Origin: Diplosphaera chodatii
Taxonomy: Eukaryota > Chlorophyta > Trebouxiophyceae > Prasiolales > Stichococcaceae
Length of the DNA: 64,000 bases
Reading direction: 5' to 3'
NCBI GenBank assembly: GCA_032358165.1
Contig: JAALGY010000012.1
Coordinates: 1,860,001 to 1,924,000, forward strand
Below are positions 18,817-31,441 of the stretch, one piece after another. Position numbers and translations under genes: made by a program. The notes under the pieces were generated by a model. It worked only from the letters and a program-made list of their open reading frames with translations, made no database searches and was not told the origin of the DNA. Within the stretch, counting starts at the first letter, position 1, and each line of letters opens with the position of its first letter.

Positions 18817-21024
18817 ATGAACTTCAGTGGACTTGGGTCTGAAAGCGAAGGTGCCTCCGCTTATCCTGCAGTGCAATATTTGGGCATGTGTTGGTCAAAG
18901 CCATCTTCGCTGAAGCATCAGCATGGCCTTCATGCAAACCGTGGGCGAACCACTCTGGCTGTTGCCCTGTTGCGTAGGCGACAAGCAGATGAAGGCCGCC
19001 GACGCGTATGTCCAGCCGTCGCTGCTGTCATTGCGCTTCAAAGCAGATTGGGACCAGGTGAGCCAGCTCTCACGCGCAGGCAGCAGGTGATGTTGCAAAC
19101 GCTGTTCTGCCAGCAGTCGCCCCCTCATAAGCACCAGATTCGTTATCTCATAACTACTAAGCCGTGCCGAGGCGGATCCTACAGGCCACGCCGCTCTATG
19201 AGAAGGCCGCGCTCAATTACAGGGTGCGCTACAAGCATCTGCTGCTGAACATGCAAAAGCGGTGCCCCAGAACTGCAGATAAATATAGGGCTCGCGAGTG
19301 TCCAGCCTCTATTGTGAATTTGATGCAGCAAACCAAGGCGTGTAAAAAGGCCATCGCAGCGTACGAGAAGGCAGCAACAGGGCAGGAGCGGCTCAACTCG
19401 CCGTGGCATGCAGCCAAGCACCTGGAGAAGGCGGCGGAGTGCTGCAAGGAGCTGGGCCAGAGCAGTGACATGCCAGCATGGTGAGGACGTTCCAGCCTGA
19501 TCAGGATGATGTCAGCGGTGCATCAGCTTGCCAAGTGACCCCACTAGTGCGGAGGTTCAAGTGGTGACGCTTGTGGACATGACAGCAGGCACTTCAGCGT
19601 ACAATCATGCTGCGTCCGCCTGCGCAGTGCTCTGCTCAATAAAGAAGCGTCTCCTGCTCCTCTGATGCACCTGCTTGCATCCCTGACATGGTATATACGA
19701 TAAAGAAATCTTCTTCCAAGTTCATTCCTTTACAGGTACTCGAGGGCGGCGCTGTGCTACGAGGAGGCGGGCCGCGGGCAGGCAGCTGCGGAGGCGCTGT
19801 CCAAGGGCGCCCGCTCCGTCGAGGACACCGACGCTCAGGTGCGACCGCCGGGTGTCGGACCAGGGTCCGGTGCGGTGCGGTGCGGGTATGCCCAATGACT
19901 TGCCGGTTGGTCATGCTCCATCCTGGGTTCGAGGGTGGCGCACGGCATTCGATGTGGTGTTGTGGCTTTGCTGCAGGCGGCAAGTGAGCTGTATGCTAAG
20001 GCTGTCAAGTCACTAGAGGCCGAGGGCAAGGCAGGCATGTCGTCAGATGTGTTCAGGTGCGGTGCTGGCTGAGGCATCAGGAGCTGCGTACCTGCTTTGT
20101 GCACTGTCTCCGTGCACAGCCTGCTGCGCGGCACACAGTACGCACTGCCTGCCGCGCAGCTTGAAGGTGTCAGGGTGCGATGACGTGTGCTTGATGCTGT
20201 TGTGTGCAGGCATGCAACTGGCAACGAGCTGCGGCGCGGTGATTGGGGTGCTGCTGCAGGTTTTCAGTTGCGGTGGGCTGTTGCCTGCGATGAGGGGCAG
20301 GTGGGGACTTTCATTGCACCATGTCACTGGGGACCATCTCTTCGGCCCACTGCATTTGCTCTGGAGCGTGCCGCTCAAACTAGAAGGGCCTGAGTATGTG
20401 CAATTTGACTGCAGGCAATCACCAGCCAATGTCGTGCATACCTGGCAGCTGTCATCATATGGCTGGCCGGGCAACAGGGCAAGGAGGCATACCTCTGCTA
20501 CCAGGTCAGCCACTCTACGCACAGCATCTGCTGGTGATCCAAAGCAATGTACTGCCGATGTTGCAAAATGCTTCATCCATGAACACGATCATAACACATT
20601 TTCCTCATTGCTGCCACATTCTGTGTCTGCAGGATGCGCTCAATGTGCCGGCGTTCACCACCAGCGAGGAGGCATTTGCAGCAGAGGAGCTGCTCAATGC
20701 ATTCCGGTCCGGCGATGCAGATAGGATCACGGCGCTCATCAAGCCAAATAGCCTGTATATGAACGTCGACAGCCAGGTGCCTGATCCGGCCGTTGCTGCA
20801 CTGGCAGTTATCAAGACAGTCATCAAGAACTTGTAAATTTCGTGAGTGCATTGATGTCATAGAAGTTCTCGATGTCTGTATGTGGCTCTGTGCAGGTATC
20901 GAGGTTAGCTAAAAGGTTCCCGATTGGGGACCTGAAAACCATTGCTGCTGAGTTGGAGGTGGCAGCAGCAGAGCAGAGCCGCACATCATTGCAGCAAGGG
21001 CTGGACGATGAGGATTTGAGTTGA
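18817..21024 (+). CDS. Gamma-SNAP (soluble NSF attachment protein)
   Basis: Adaptor that recruits the ATPase NSF to SNARE complexes for disassembly after membrane fusion. Ten exons join in phase: 18817-18850, 18978-19057, 19185-19223, 19329-19480, 19736-19838, 19977-20056, 20210-20300, 20415-20504, 20633-20776, 20896-21024 (313 aa, the usual size for the family). It is built of TPR-like helical hairpins: WDQATPLYEKAALNYR, AIAAYEKAATGQERL, AAKHLEKAAECCKELG, AASELYAKAVKSLEAEG and AYLAAVIIWLAGQQGKEAY. The C-terminal part (DALNVPAFTTSEEAF, VSRLAKRFPIGDL, acidic LDDEDLS end) fits gamma- better than alpha-SNAP. The first exon encodes only 11 residues plus one base. Confidence 0.88.
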
Positions 21025-21709
21025 AGACCTAGCTACATGCAAAGTACAGCTTATCAAGGTTCTCACTTGCCAGCAGCCAGTCAACGCATGTTCATCACTG
21101 CATGCCGTCAGACAATACAGTCACACCTTGTGAAGTGAGCATCAAGGCGGTCACGAGAAGTCGTGTCAGGAAGTGCACTGTGCGTGCCTCAGAAATAATT
21201 CTTTAGACACTTTTAAGTACCCCGCATTCAAACTACTAACTGAACTGTCCGTCTGCCAGCTGGCACGACTCTATTGTACCCATGCCAGCGTCAGCCGTGT
21301 CGCCAGCGCCCACTTGGGCGGGGTGAGCTGACGGGCGTATCACCTCCAGAACCCTGTGAACCCTGCAGTGCGGAGAAGCCGATTGATGACTGGTCCATCC
21401 TCCCAGCCTTGTCTACCGCTGACAGGCGACATGATGAGATGTCCCACAGCAAGCATGCATGTATCCTTTCCCGTGATAGTGTTGCCCGATGGTGCCTGGT
21501 CTCGGCAGCAAAGCTGCAATGCTATTACAGCACCTGCGACAAGGTGCTGTAGGTGCGGCGGACGGGGATTGTGGTGGCCAGCTGGTTGTCACGCTCGCTA
21601 TCGGTGCTGCCTGATGGCGAGGGTGGCACAGCAAACTCCACTCGCCGTCCAGGGCCCCGGTCTGCTACTGACCTGCATGTGCTGTCAGCTGGTATCATGC
21701 TCCTGCATG
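21025..21709. other. Convergent intergenic region
   Basis: 685 bp between the stops of gamma-SNAP (+) and the coiled-coil gene (-). Small open frames here have no family similarity and no consistent splice sites. I see nothing else. Confidence 0.45.
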
Positions 21710-24700
21710 TCACAAGCCTGTGCGCAAGGCTTGGGAATGGCCAGATGGCCAGGCAGCCAGGAGACAATGTGGCTGTCTAGCAAACGCAATGGGAGTGTGC
21801 ATGCACCTCTCTGACAAAGTGCGCTCTGCTAGCAGGCGCTCGATCGGCGTGCGCTCTGTCGTGTGAGACCGCCCCGCCGATAGCCTTTCTGTCACCGCAG
21901 GGGTATGCATCCTTGGCGATGTCTGCCCCGAGGAAGATACAGACTCCGTCACTGCTGCCTGCCGCTGCAGCCACTGCGGACAGGACAGCACATGTCTGCC
22001 TATATCTGCATGCTTGCCCCAGCACAGGATGGAAATCACTTTGCACATCAGAACACGTGTGTGCAGGCGCACCACGCACATGCAAGGGAAGACGAGATCT
22101 TAGGTGATGAACGATGAGCGAGGACGAGCTGACAGCTTGCCTGATCAATGGTAAGACCATCAGGCGAACCCAGCTGCGTGAGGCGCTCCCGCAGCGCTGT
22201 GTTCTCTGCTGCTAGTTCTCGGGACTCCTGCTGCGACAGTGCAATTGCCTGCAATCAAGCAGCATACAGTGGTCAGCACACGAAACGTCGGCCCCTCCTC
22301 CAAGCCATTCTCCCCACACACTGTGCCGGCGCTTAGCCCAAATACAACCAACCGTACAACCCCAAGTCCCCTGCTCCCTGGCTCAGCAACGTTACGTGCA
22401 CCCTTTGAAGAGCTCAAAAGGCAATGCCGACTAGAAAGCAGAAGAAAAGAGGCAAGAGGCATGAGCTGAGCAGCGCACCCGCTTGAAGTCCTCCAGCATC
22501 TCCTTGGCCTGCGACCGCTGGCGGGTGTACTTGTCGGAGATGCGGCGGCGCTCCCCCTCGGCGCGCTGCAGGATGACCGCCGAGTGCGCCGCCTGCTGCC
22601 GCGCATCCTCCTCCCGCTGGCGCAGCAGCTGCAGTGCAGCGGGGAGGGGTTTGGCAACGCGGCAGCAGATGCACTGGGCAACACGCAACGCCTGCTGCTG
22701 CACATCCTGCTCTGTGCGATTCAGCAGATGCAGTGCAGCATCACAGCCGAGCAGGCGTTCCTCGCACTAAGCTCAAAGGACTACGGCGTGAGCTGACAGA
22801 CAGATGGCAGCCCCTCCCCTGCTGTTTGTGCAGAATGGCCACGGCCACCCAAAAGGACTCAACACCCACCACTTGCTGGCACGGCCACCCCGCAGAAGCC
22901 AGGCATGACGACAGCATTGCTGTGTATCTGATAGTTCAGGGCAGTGCTGGGCACCTGTTCGAGGCGGTGCTGCTCCAGGGCCGCCCGCCGGCCGGCCCGC
23001 TCGGTGGATGCCTGCTCCACTTTGAGAGCGCCCAGCGCATCACCCAGCTTCTTCTCGAGCTTCTGGAGCTCGGCCTACAACAGCAACATGCTAGGAACTG
23101 GTATGCTTTCGGAAGGACAGATGGTCGCTCCACCCAGCTGCGCTAGGATTGGACCCATGTCTGGCTGCCATGAGCTGGGCGATGGTACGCCGGTGTGGCC
23201 GGCAAGCAATGCAGGTGAACACTGGCAATCAATCTGACATGCCTGCCAGACCTTGTAGCTAGCGCACACCCTGTTCAGGCATCTACAGCTGAGCCAGCAG
23301 TTGCGGGGGCAGATGTACCTCGCGCATGACGGCGGACAGCTCGTTGGCACGGTCAGCATTGCGCTTCTGCAGGTTGGCCGCCCGCAGCTTCTTCTCCAGC
23401 GAGGCCTGCACCGGAGCATCATCAACGATCGGATGCATTACGGTGCATTAAGAGACATGAAGATACTGCAGGTGGCTGTCGGTTGACGACTGTATGCCTT
23501 GGTGTGGTCGCAGTGCAGGAGAGCCTCTCCTCGTGCGACAAGCAGCCTCTCCCTCGTGCGACAAGCACTCGTGCGACAAGCAGCCTCTCCCACGTGCGAC
23601 AAGCAGTGCTTCACGAGCATGGTGTCAAGCAGAGAACTGCAGAGCAGCGCACCTGCTCGGCCTTCAGGCGGGCGACCATGCCCTCGCGCTTGACCTCCTC
23701 GGCGACGGCGCGGCGCAGGGCGTCCTGCGTCGCCGCCTCCTGGTCCTCCAGATCCCGCCTCAGCTGCAGGGTGCCAGGTTTCAAGATCCAGGTTCCAGGG
23801 TCACATCCGGACCATGCAGTTCTGTCTGAGATGTAGCGCCTGTCGATGGTGAGTACTTGAGGGCGTGGCGCGAGGCCTGGCATGGTTGACAAACAGCCGG
23901 GGTGACGGCTGCGTCGGCGCACCTGCGCGAGGGCCTCCTCCTGCTGGCTGCGCTCCTGCGCCGCGCGCCGCAGCGCCCTGTCCCGCGCTGCCAGCTCCTC
24001 GTTCAGGCCCTGTGCAGGGGACCGTTGTCAGCCTGCTGCCTGCCTCCGAGTGCTGAGCATCACTGACATTGAGCGTGACCGTGCCCCCACCACAGATGCC
24101 ACATGCAGAAGGCATGGGTGCGCCGGCGGCACCTGGGCGACATCGACGCGGAACTCGGCCTCCTGCTCGGCGCGCTTCCTGGAGGCCTCCGCCGCTGCCT
24201 CCGCCACCTTCAGCTTGCGCTGCAGCTGCGCCACCTGCGAAGAGCGCGTGACACGTCAGTTCCCGCGGCTGTGGACTGCACAACATGCAGCATCCCACAG
24301 GGAGGCTTGCATAGGCGACCCGCCAAAACAAGCAGCCATGGCAGGGATGAGGACAGCGCCTGCGAGCCCTGACCCCGCCCATGCAGCTGCAAGGCCTGTT
24401 GCAGGGGTGTCGAGGCTCACCTGCTTGGCGTCGCGCATCGCTGCGTCACGCTCCACTGTGACGCGCACCAGCGTGGTGGTGGACTCGTCCAGCGCGGCCG
24501 TGGCGCGGTGCAGCTGCTCCTGTGCGGTGTCCCTGGCGACCCGCGCCTCCTCTGCTTCCTGCAGCATCCACACCAGAGGTAGCTCAGCAGGAGGCGGCCA
24601 CCTTGGCTGACTACGGACCTGCAAGGCCAGGAGCAATGACTACGCGCTGTCACGCAGGGCATCTCCCATGACGATCTTTGGGACAATGCCGACCTGCTGA

Positions 24701-26637
24701 TAGGACGCAAAGCGCTCCTGCACCATCTCCTTGGCGACGCGCTCATCTGCCAGAGCCCGCTGCGCATCCAGCCGCGCTCCCTACAGCAGGCGCAAGGACG
24801 GAGTCAGCTTCAGCACCTTGACAGGCACGGAGGCATGCGTTGTGTGCGACAAGACCAGGGCTGGTGCAGTCAGGCTGTGCAGCTGACCTCGCTGTTCCGC
24901 AAGTCCTCGCCAAGCCGGGCCAGCGCGGCTGCCGCTGCTAGCGACTCCTCCTGTGCTGAGACAGATGCCGCCCGCAGGCTGGCTGCCTCCTGCTGCCCCG
25001 CGTCTGCCACCGCTGCCTCGTCTGTGGCCTTGGCTGCCTGCACGTGCACCACAAATGAGTGAATCTCCTACACATGGCACGCACCAATTCCAGTGCGGTG
25101 TCCAGCACCCACACGACTTCATGTACCTGCATATGACCATGTCCAGCAGGAGCCCTGCCTTCACCATGTGGTGGCAAGACTGCTGCTCCAACCTCAATGG
25201 TTGACCTTGCAGAGCAGCGGCAGCTGTGCACTGCACATGTGAGTGTGGTCACTTGCTTTCGCTACTGGATGCACCTGCTGCTGCGCCAGCAGGTCCTTGT
25301 GCTCCTGCTGCACTGCGAGGCGGCGCAGCGCGCCCTTCCGGGCGCCCTCGGCTGCTGCCAGGCGCCCCAGGGCCTCTGCCTTTGCTGCGCCGGCGGCTGC
25401 CGCGGCAGCCATAGCATCTGCCTTGGCTGCCTGCTCCATGGTCAGCGCGTGCTGCAGCTCTCGCCGCGCTTTCTCCTCCTCTGTTGTGTAAAAAATTCGG
25501 CAGCCGAGGTCACGGAATTGTTGCATGGCCCGTGTTGACCCAGTGACTTCAGACACTGAACCGGACAGTAACTCAACGTTCGATGATAGCAGGTGTTTGC
25601 TGGGCAACAAAGCTGAGCAGTTAAACTTTTGAGTTGACCGATTCAAGTTGACCGCCGGGCACCTGTCAGCCTGCGCTGCGCCTCGTCGCGCGCCTCGTGC
25701 AGCTGCTCCAGCTCGGCCAGCAGCACCTCGCCCGCCTGCATGACCGCCTGCTTCTCCGACTGCGCCCCCACCAGCGCCCGCTGCATCGCCTCCTTCTCGG
25801 TGTGCACCTGCGCGGAGCAGCCCGCCATCATCGGCACACCTCGCGCAACAGCTCTCATGGTTGAGGCCGTGGACACCCCCCGCTGTGTCCTGCATCTGGA
25901 CCCATCCCGGTGGTCTGGTCTGTGCGAGCACCTCTGCCATGTGCTGCCACAGCGAGTCGTTGGCCTGCGCGGCGGCATCCTTCTCCGTGCGCAGCTGGTC
26001 CAGCAGCCGGAGGGCCTCGGCGCGCCCCGCCCGCTCCTGCTGCGCGATCGCGCTGAGCTTCGACTGCTGCGCGATCACCTGCCGCAGAGCGCAGCGCAGC
26101 TTGTCAGCAACAGCGTCTGGTGCCGTGCAGCTGCGTCACCCGCGGGCCGCAGCCTGCACGCAGGGCGCCAGCAGGCAGGGCGCCAGCATCCTGCTTGTAC
26201 AAGTCACTCACACCTACATTCACCACTGCCACAGCACTGTTGTGAGGCCGCTCACACTGCAGCAGCCTGTAGGCAACGTGCTGCAGGACCTGTGCACCTG
26301 CTCGACCGCCGACTGAGCAGCCTGCAGCTCGCGGTGGTGGTGTGTAGAGATGAGCGCCGTGCGCTCTGACCAGTAGCGGTCCAGCGCCTGCAGACGGATG
26401 ATCATGGTGCACAGTCATCAGCGGACCATCCCTAGGCAGACGTGCGCCTTCATGCATAGCCTGCGGAAGCAGCATGCATCCTGGTGCACCTGAGTTCCAT
26501 GGATGCACATGTGAAGGAGCGGCAGCACTTGCCTGCAGGCGCGCGGGCAGCAGCCCCTCAAAGGTGCCCGACTCCATTGAGGACGCCGTTTCCGCAATGA
26601 AGTGGCCCTGCAGCGCCGGCAGCACCGCCGTGCCCAT
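21710..26637 (-). CDS. Long coiled-coil protein, function unknown
   Basis: Sixteen exons join in phase to about 695 aa: 26533-26637, 26298-26387, 25932-26078, 25663-25807, 25275-25480, 24888-25037, 24694-24780, 24421-24558, 24133-24234, 23923-24009, 23653-23763, 23319-23405, 22955-23074, 22479-22628, 22141-22248, 21710-21964. The start ATG (26635-26637) has an in-frame TGA nine bases upstream. After about 70 residues of globular sequence (MGTAVLPALQGHFIAETASS, LDRYWSERTALIS) the protein is almost unbroken Ala/Glu/Arg/Gln heptad coiled coil to residue about 610. It ends in a Ser/Thr-Pro-rich tail (SSGQTSPRMHTP). Exons are mostly 87-150 nt, phase 0 and helix-sized. Two introns use GC donors (26532 and 22140). 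No motor, kinase or DNA-binding motif is visible. A cytoskeletal or scaffold role is only inferred. Confidence 0.8.
23524..23608. repeat. Short tandem repeat inside an intron
   Basis: Four imperfect units share the core CGTGCGACAAGCA, spaced about 15-23 bp and mostly joined by CCTCTCC-type spacers. The array lies in the intron between exons 23319-23405 and 23653-23763 of the coiled-coil gene. Confidence 0.75.
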
Positions 26638-27492
26638 CCTCACTCACATGTGAGCACACGGCGCCGCTCACGCGGCCGCTGTGATTGGTCACATTCCCTC
26701 CGCTGCCCCTGGTCCAGTGACCCCACTGCCTCTGCAGCATGCATGTATACTGGGTTCCAGGCACTATTGTCGTCCGTCAAGCGAAGTGGCTGCCAGCAGC
26801 TGGCCAACAGCAAGGTCACTCTCTTGTGCCAGAGCCGGAGGCCGAGGCCCTCGACACAGAACATGTACACGCCCGCACGGCTTGCACCATGGCAAAGCAG
26901 CGCACTCGATGCAGCACCAAAGATGATCAACACTACGGATACATGTGGCATGCTGGCTCCGCGGGCTGCCTCGAGCATGTTACGGGTGACACAAGGCTGC
27001 CAGCGCGACCTCCGACAAACCAGCCTAGGACTGCCGACTGCAGTTGCATGCATGTAGATGCTGACAGGTCGTAGCTCACCTACAACAAATGAGCTCAGCG
27101 CCACCTGACGGGCGGCGAAGCCGCTGTGTGGAGGGCCAAGCCAGGCAGCGACAACCCCCGAATACCTCGGCCGTGACACACACAAGCTTTGTTGTGCTGC
27201 TGATCAGCCAATCAATTCTCGAGAGCTGAGTGGCTGTCCCAACTTGGTGCTGCGCTTGCCAGACGGGTAATTTGAGCACCCGGGGTGCCGAAAAGTGCCT
27301 GCCACGCGGCACAGCATTAGAAGACCCGCAGTACAGACTGAGTGAACGCTGATCAAGTCAGGACGGGTGGCTCCCACAAGTGGGAGTGGGACAAGTCCTC
27401 CAGTGCGAGCAGCATGCGTCCAGCTGCCGTTGTAATCCTTTATACATGTGTTCTACAATACATGCACATGTATTGTACAGTGCTGCAGGGTG
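26638..27492. other. Intergenic region between two minus-strand genes
   Basis: 855 bp upstream of the coiled-coil gene and downstream of the polymerase gene. It should contain the coiled-coil promoter and the polymerase 3' untranslated region. Open frames near 27070-27300 lack support. Confidence 0.4.
27454..27477. repeat. Perfect 11-bp inverted repeat (hairpin)
   Basis: TACAATACATG, a 2-base loop (CA), then CATGTATTGTA. It lies 16 bp downstream of the polymerase stop codon, so it would form a hairpin in that gene's 3' untranslated RNA. Confidence 0.7.
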
Positions 27493-30400
27493 TCAAGTTT
27501 GCTTTCTGACGAACATATCAAGCGGCCCGGCCTTCAGGCGCTTGGCAGCCGGCTGCATGATGCGCGGGCCAGTCGATGAGCTTACAGCTGCGCCAGCGAG
27601 GAACACCTCACGGCTGCGCCTCCGCCGGTGAGCCTCTGCCATTTCCTCCTCTCTCTGCAGCTTCTCCGCCAGGTGCCGATCTGCGAGCTCCTGATCCGAC
27701 AGTGGGCGCCCTGCCTCAGCAGGCTGTTGGGCTGTGGCAGCACAAGGCGATGGCGGCGGCGGCGGGCTGTCCGGATGTGATCCCGCCGCCGCCATCGGCT
27801 CTGCTGCTGCACTAGATGCTCTGATGTCTGCTGGCGGCGCAGCTGCAGCAGACGCCGGGACCGGTTGGCGCCGATGCAGCGTCGCTGGGCTATCCTGTCG
27901 CAGCGTGACTGCCGGTACTGCAGCCCCAGTGATTGACAGCCTGCGACCCTCGTCCGGCTGCTGCTGCGAGTGCAAAATGTCACGCCACTCGTCTGCGGTG
28001 CCGCCGTCACAGTCCTCACTGCCGCTGTCACAGCCGTGGGGTTCTGAGGGTGGTTCACCCCAGGTTGCAGGGTGTCTGTTCCCTTTCTTTGACGGTGATG
28101 CCCACTGCTGCTGTGGTGGCGGCTGTGTTGTGCTGCGCGGCAAGCAAGGTAAGCTCTGACCAGAGCTTGGCGGCAGGTCGGCACAGCCTCCAGCGCCACC
28201 AGCGCCTTCGCGCATGGCGCGCTCTGCTCGCTTGCTGAGCGCAGCGCCCACTGGGGCGGCAGAGTAGTCTCGCCGTGCTGCCGTGGCCGCGTCAGCCGCG
28301 CGCCTGCTGAGCTCCGCTGCAGATGCCAGCACAGCAGTTGGTCAGCGCACTCGGTGGGCCCAACAACCTGCAAACATTTCTCCTTTCCCCGCTACATGCT
28401 CAACCTGTGTGTGTTGACACACCTGCATCCGGTACTGCCTCAGGGCCATCCGAGGCAGCAGGCTGGGGCCTTGCTCGACTGAAGATGCTGTTGGGTGCTG
28501 CTGGTCGTGTGAAGTTTGTTGCACCTGACATTGCCCCAGTCAAGATGGTTACCCACTGAGTGGAGGTGACAACGATGTTCTGATTGATAGCATTCCGGAA
28601 TCAAGTGACATAGTACTCACCCAGGTTGAGAAGTGTGAGGTTAAAAGGCGATGACACGCTGCGAGACAACAGCGTGATGGCCGCCTTCTCAATTGCTTCT
28701 GCCTGCATATCATTTGCGCCGTTTTGAAAATCCCACGGCAGGTGAGAAGTCTGTGACGCATCAAACCCAGCAACGCAGGTGAGCACTCCATTTGATGGTC
28801 CTGTACGTACGGTGCTGGCTTTGACGGCATCCCATGACGCGGTGTACCCACCTGCACTGCGCCCTGATACGGGCCCTGGACGACTGGCGGCATGTTGCAG
28901 GACGCCGAGGCACGGCTGTTGTGGTTGTGGTAGCCTTGCCCCTGCAGCCGCCACTTCAGCAGGAGCTTCTGCGGACGGCGTCCAAACTCCTGCAGGACGC
29001 AGCTGAGGTCAACTATGTGAAACACACACGCTCATGCAGGCAGGAGCGATGGAAGGCTGCCCCGCAACCAGTACTTACAAGCAGGGTGCGGGTGAGCATC
29101 TGGGGGGCTCAGGGTGATAAGGCGTCTTAAACCCTGCAGCTCACCTCGTGCTCCTCCTGCAGGCGGGCCAGCAGGTCGGGCGCCAGCACCTTGACCACAC
29201 GGCGCGCGGCCTCGATGCTGGGGCAGCCCTTGAAGCTGTCTTCCACTGTCACCGTCTTGGGCGGACCAACCGGCACGACTGGTGACGAGTCCTGCAGACA
29301 TGCACGACGCGCAGCTCGGTCTCCGACAGGGATTTGTGATGCAGTTGATGATGTGACGCATATGCACAGCAGGTGTCAACGGTTGGCCGGACATGTGGCC
29401 AGAAGGTGGCTGTAACACTTCCCACCTTGCCGCGGGCTGCCAAATGAAGGAACATGCCGGTGCGCTCGCCAAAGTGGCGGATCAGCTCAGCCTGTGGCTG
29501 CTGCCGCAAGTCGTTGGCAGTCTCGATGCCGAGCTGCCGCAGGTCTGCATCCATCTTGATGCAAGCAGAGCAAACACAGTGTGTGTTTTGGCTCAGGCTG
29601 TGCCATGTGTGCACTCATGAAATGTCATGTCTGCATGGTATCGTATCCAGTACAAATTACTGCAAGCCAACGGGATGTGCCCAAAACTCACCTTGTAGCC
29701 AACACCCTGGATTACCCTGCAGTGTGCAATGCCACAGTTGCTTGATGTCCGCATATCGTCATAGGATGAACCTGCACCTTGGTCCCTTGCAAGGATCAGC
29801 ATGTGGGTATAGATGGTGCATGCACACACAGTTGTGGGCATTACCTGACAGGCAGCGGGGCAATGAATGACGCAGCCACAGGTGGCGGCAGGATTGTCTG
29901 GTCGTCAGGCTTGTGCAGGCCGCTGGCCAGCTTCGCCAGCAGCTTGTTGCAGGCGATGCCGGTTGAGGTGCGGTAGCCCGCCTCTGCCTGCGTCATGATG
30001 CATGGCTGGACAACACACCAAGGCTACACCCTGGCCGTCACAGCCGCAGACAGACCCTGGCAACTCGACAGATACGGGCAGCACCCAGCACCTTCAGTGC
30101 AGCTCGGGCCTCTGCTGCGATGGCGCTGCCGGCACGCAGCAGCGCCTGCCACGAGGCGGTGCCCTGTGCGAGCCCAGCCATCGTTTCGGCTGCTGCGCAG
30201 GGTGACTGCTGCACCAGCACCCGCAGGTCCATCGGCCGGTGTGGGTTGTCTGCCACCAGCTCCGTCTGCCATGCACCACACCCTTGCATCAGGTTGCGCC
30301 TGCCCCGGTGGTCTCAAAGCAACAGTCTTGCATGCAAGGCTGGTGTGGCAGCAGGTCATGTCGCCACTATGCAAGCATCAGGCTTGCCCTCAAACAGCTG

Positions 30401-31441
30401 GAAGCTTGCTCAAATTACGCTGATTGCACCACTCACATCTCCTAGGTGCAGGTGGCCATGCCAGCTGGCGGGGCATGCGCCATGTGCAATGCGCAGCTTG
30501 GCCTCCTTGGTCACATCCACGAAAGCCTCATCCATGCCGCCCTTTTCAACCTGCAGATGCTGCACCTCCTCTGGTGAGGTGACTGCCTCTGCCGTGCATT
30601 AATACGGCTTGGGCCGCAGATGCAACCGACTGTCCAGCAACCAGTTGTCTGGACACAGGCATGATATACGTCATGGCAGCGCCCCCTCAAACAGGGTGGT
30701 CACCACTCCAAAGCGTGCCAGAACCGAAAGGACTGCGCGGCTGGCCTGGCGGTATGGGGACAGATCCTCCCCGCTGACCAGCACAAGCTCTGGACACTTG
30801 ACCTGTGGTATGATGCACATACATTGAGTTCCAGGAAGCGGGCACATCACCTCACATCTACTAAGGTAGATACATCATCTGTGCAGAAGGCACCTTTGCA
30901 TCATAAATGTTCTGGAGCTTTGTGACGCCGCGAGCACGTGCATGGTAGTTACTGGTAACAATTAAATACTTTTGCGTTACCCCTGCGCCGACAACAAGTT
31001 GCACGTCGCACATCAGTACTTGTTTGTAGCGACGGTGACCAACCCCGCGGGCGCAGCACTGTATGGAGGCTTACCAAGTGGGCGGTCTCGCAAGTCTGGA
31101 TTGCGATTCTCCTCGACTTGCGCATAAAATGCGTCAATCTGCACACAGAGACCGATGCGTTTGCACCGGCAGTGCATGGGGGTTTGAGCAGAAATACCAG
31201 CCCCAGCCTTGCGCCGCGTGCGACATGCATGCTGTGCCGCGGGATGCTATGCACACAGCTTGCAACACCGAACGGAGCTCACATCGAAGTGAAGTATCAC
31301 TCTGCCTTCGTCTGGCATCTCTGCTGCGCCGCTGATGCGGAGCGGCTGCTGGCTGGATGCATGGAGCTGTGCAGGGTGCGGAGATGCATACTGCGATGCC
31401 CTGAATTGTCCCAGCTGCTTTTTGCTCATGTTCACGTGCAT
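27493..31441 (-). CDS. Y-family translesion DNA polymerase (iota-like)
   Basis: Thirteen exons join in phase: 31283-31441, 31075-31138, 30894-30982, 30704-30802, 30437-30550, 30092-30265, 29845-29987, 29692-29716, 29426-29554, 29145-29291, 28852-28989, 28621-28702, 27493-28316 (728 aa). Catalytic carboxylates are visible in LHFDIDAFYAQVEENRNP and in the DE of GGMDEAFVDVT. Other family blocks are GVTQKYLIVTSNYHARARGV, CPELVLVSGEDLSPYRQAS, TSTGIACNKLLAKLASGLHK, the helix-hairpin-helix VIQGVGYK, and the little-finger segment PPKTVTVEDSFKG with SPFNLTLLNL. These resemble POLI more than POLH, POLK or REV1. A 270-residue Pro/Ser/Ala-rich C-terminal tail ends AKRLKAGPLDMFVRKQT. Its QELADRHLAEKLQREEE helix might bind ubiquitin or PCNA, which is speculation. 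The 25-nt exon at 29692 is unusually small. Confidence 0.88.

Noticed and set aside
20777..20836. Read-through end of gamma-SNAP (tail ending KTVIKNL)
   Set aside because: Splicing from 20776 to 20896 gives the conserved VSRLAKRFPIGDL segment and an acidic end as in the family, so the read-through is intron.
29092..29112. Possible seven-residue exon (MLTRTLL) in the polymerase gene
   Set aside because: The flanking exons 29145-29291 and 28852-28989 already join in phase with good similarity, so the extra exon is not needed.
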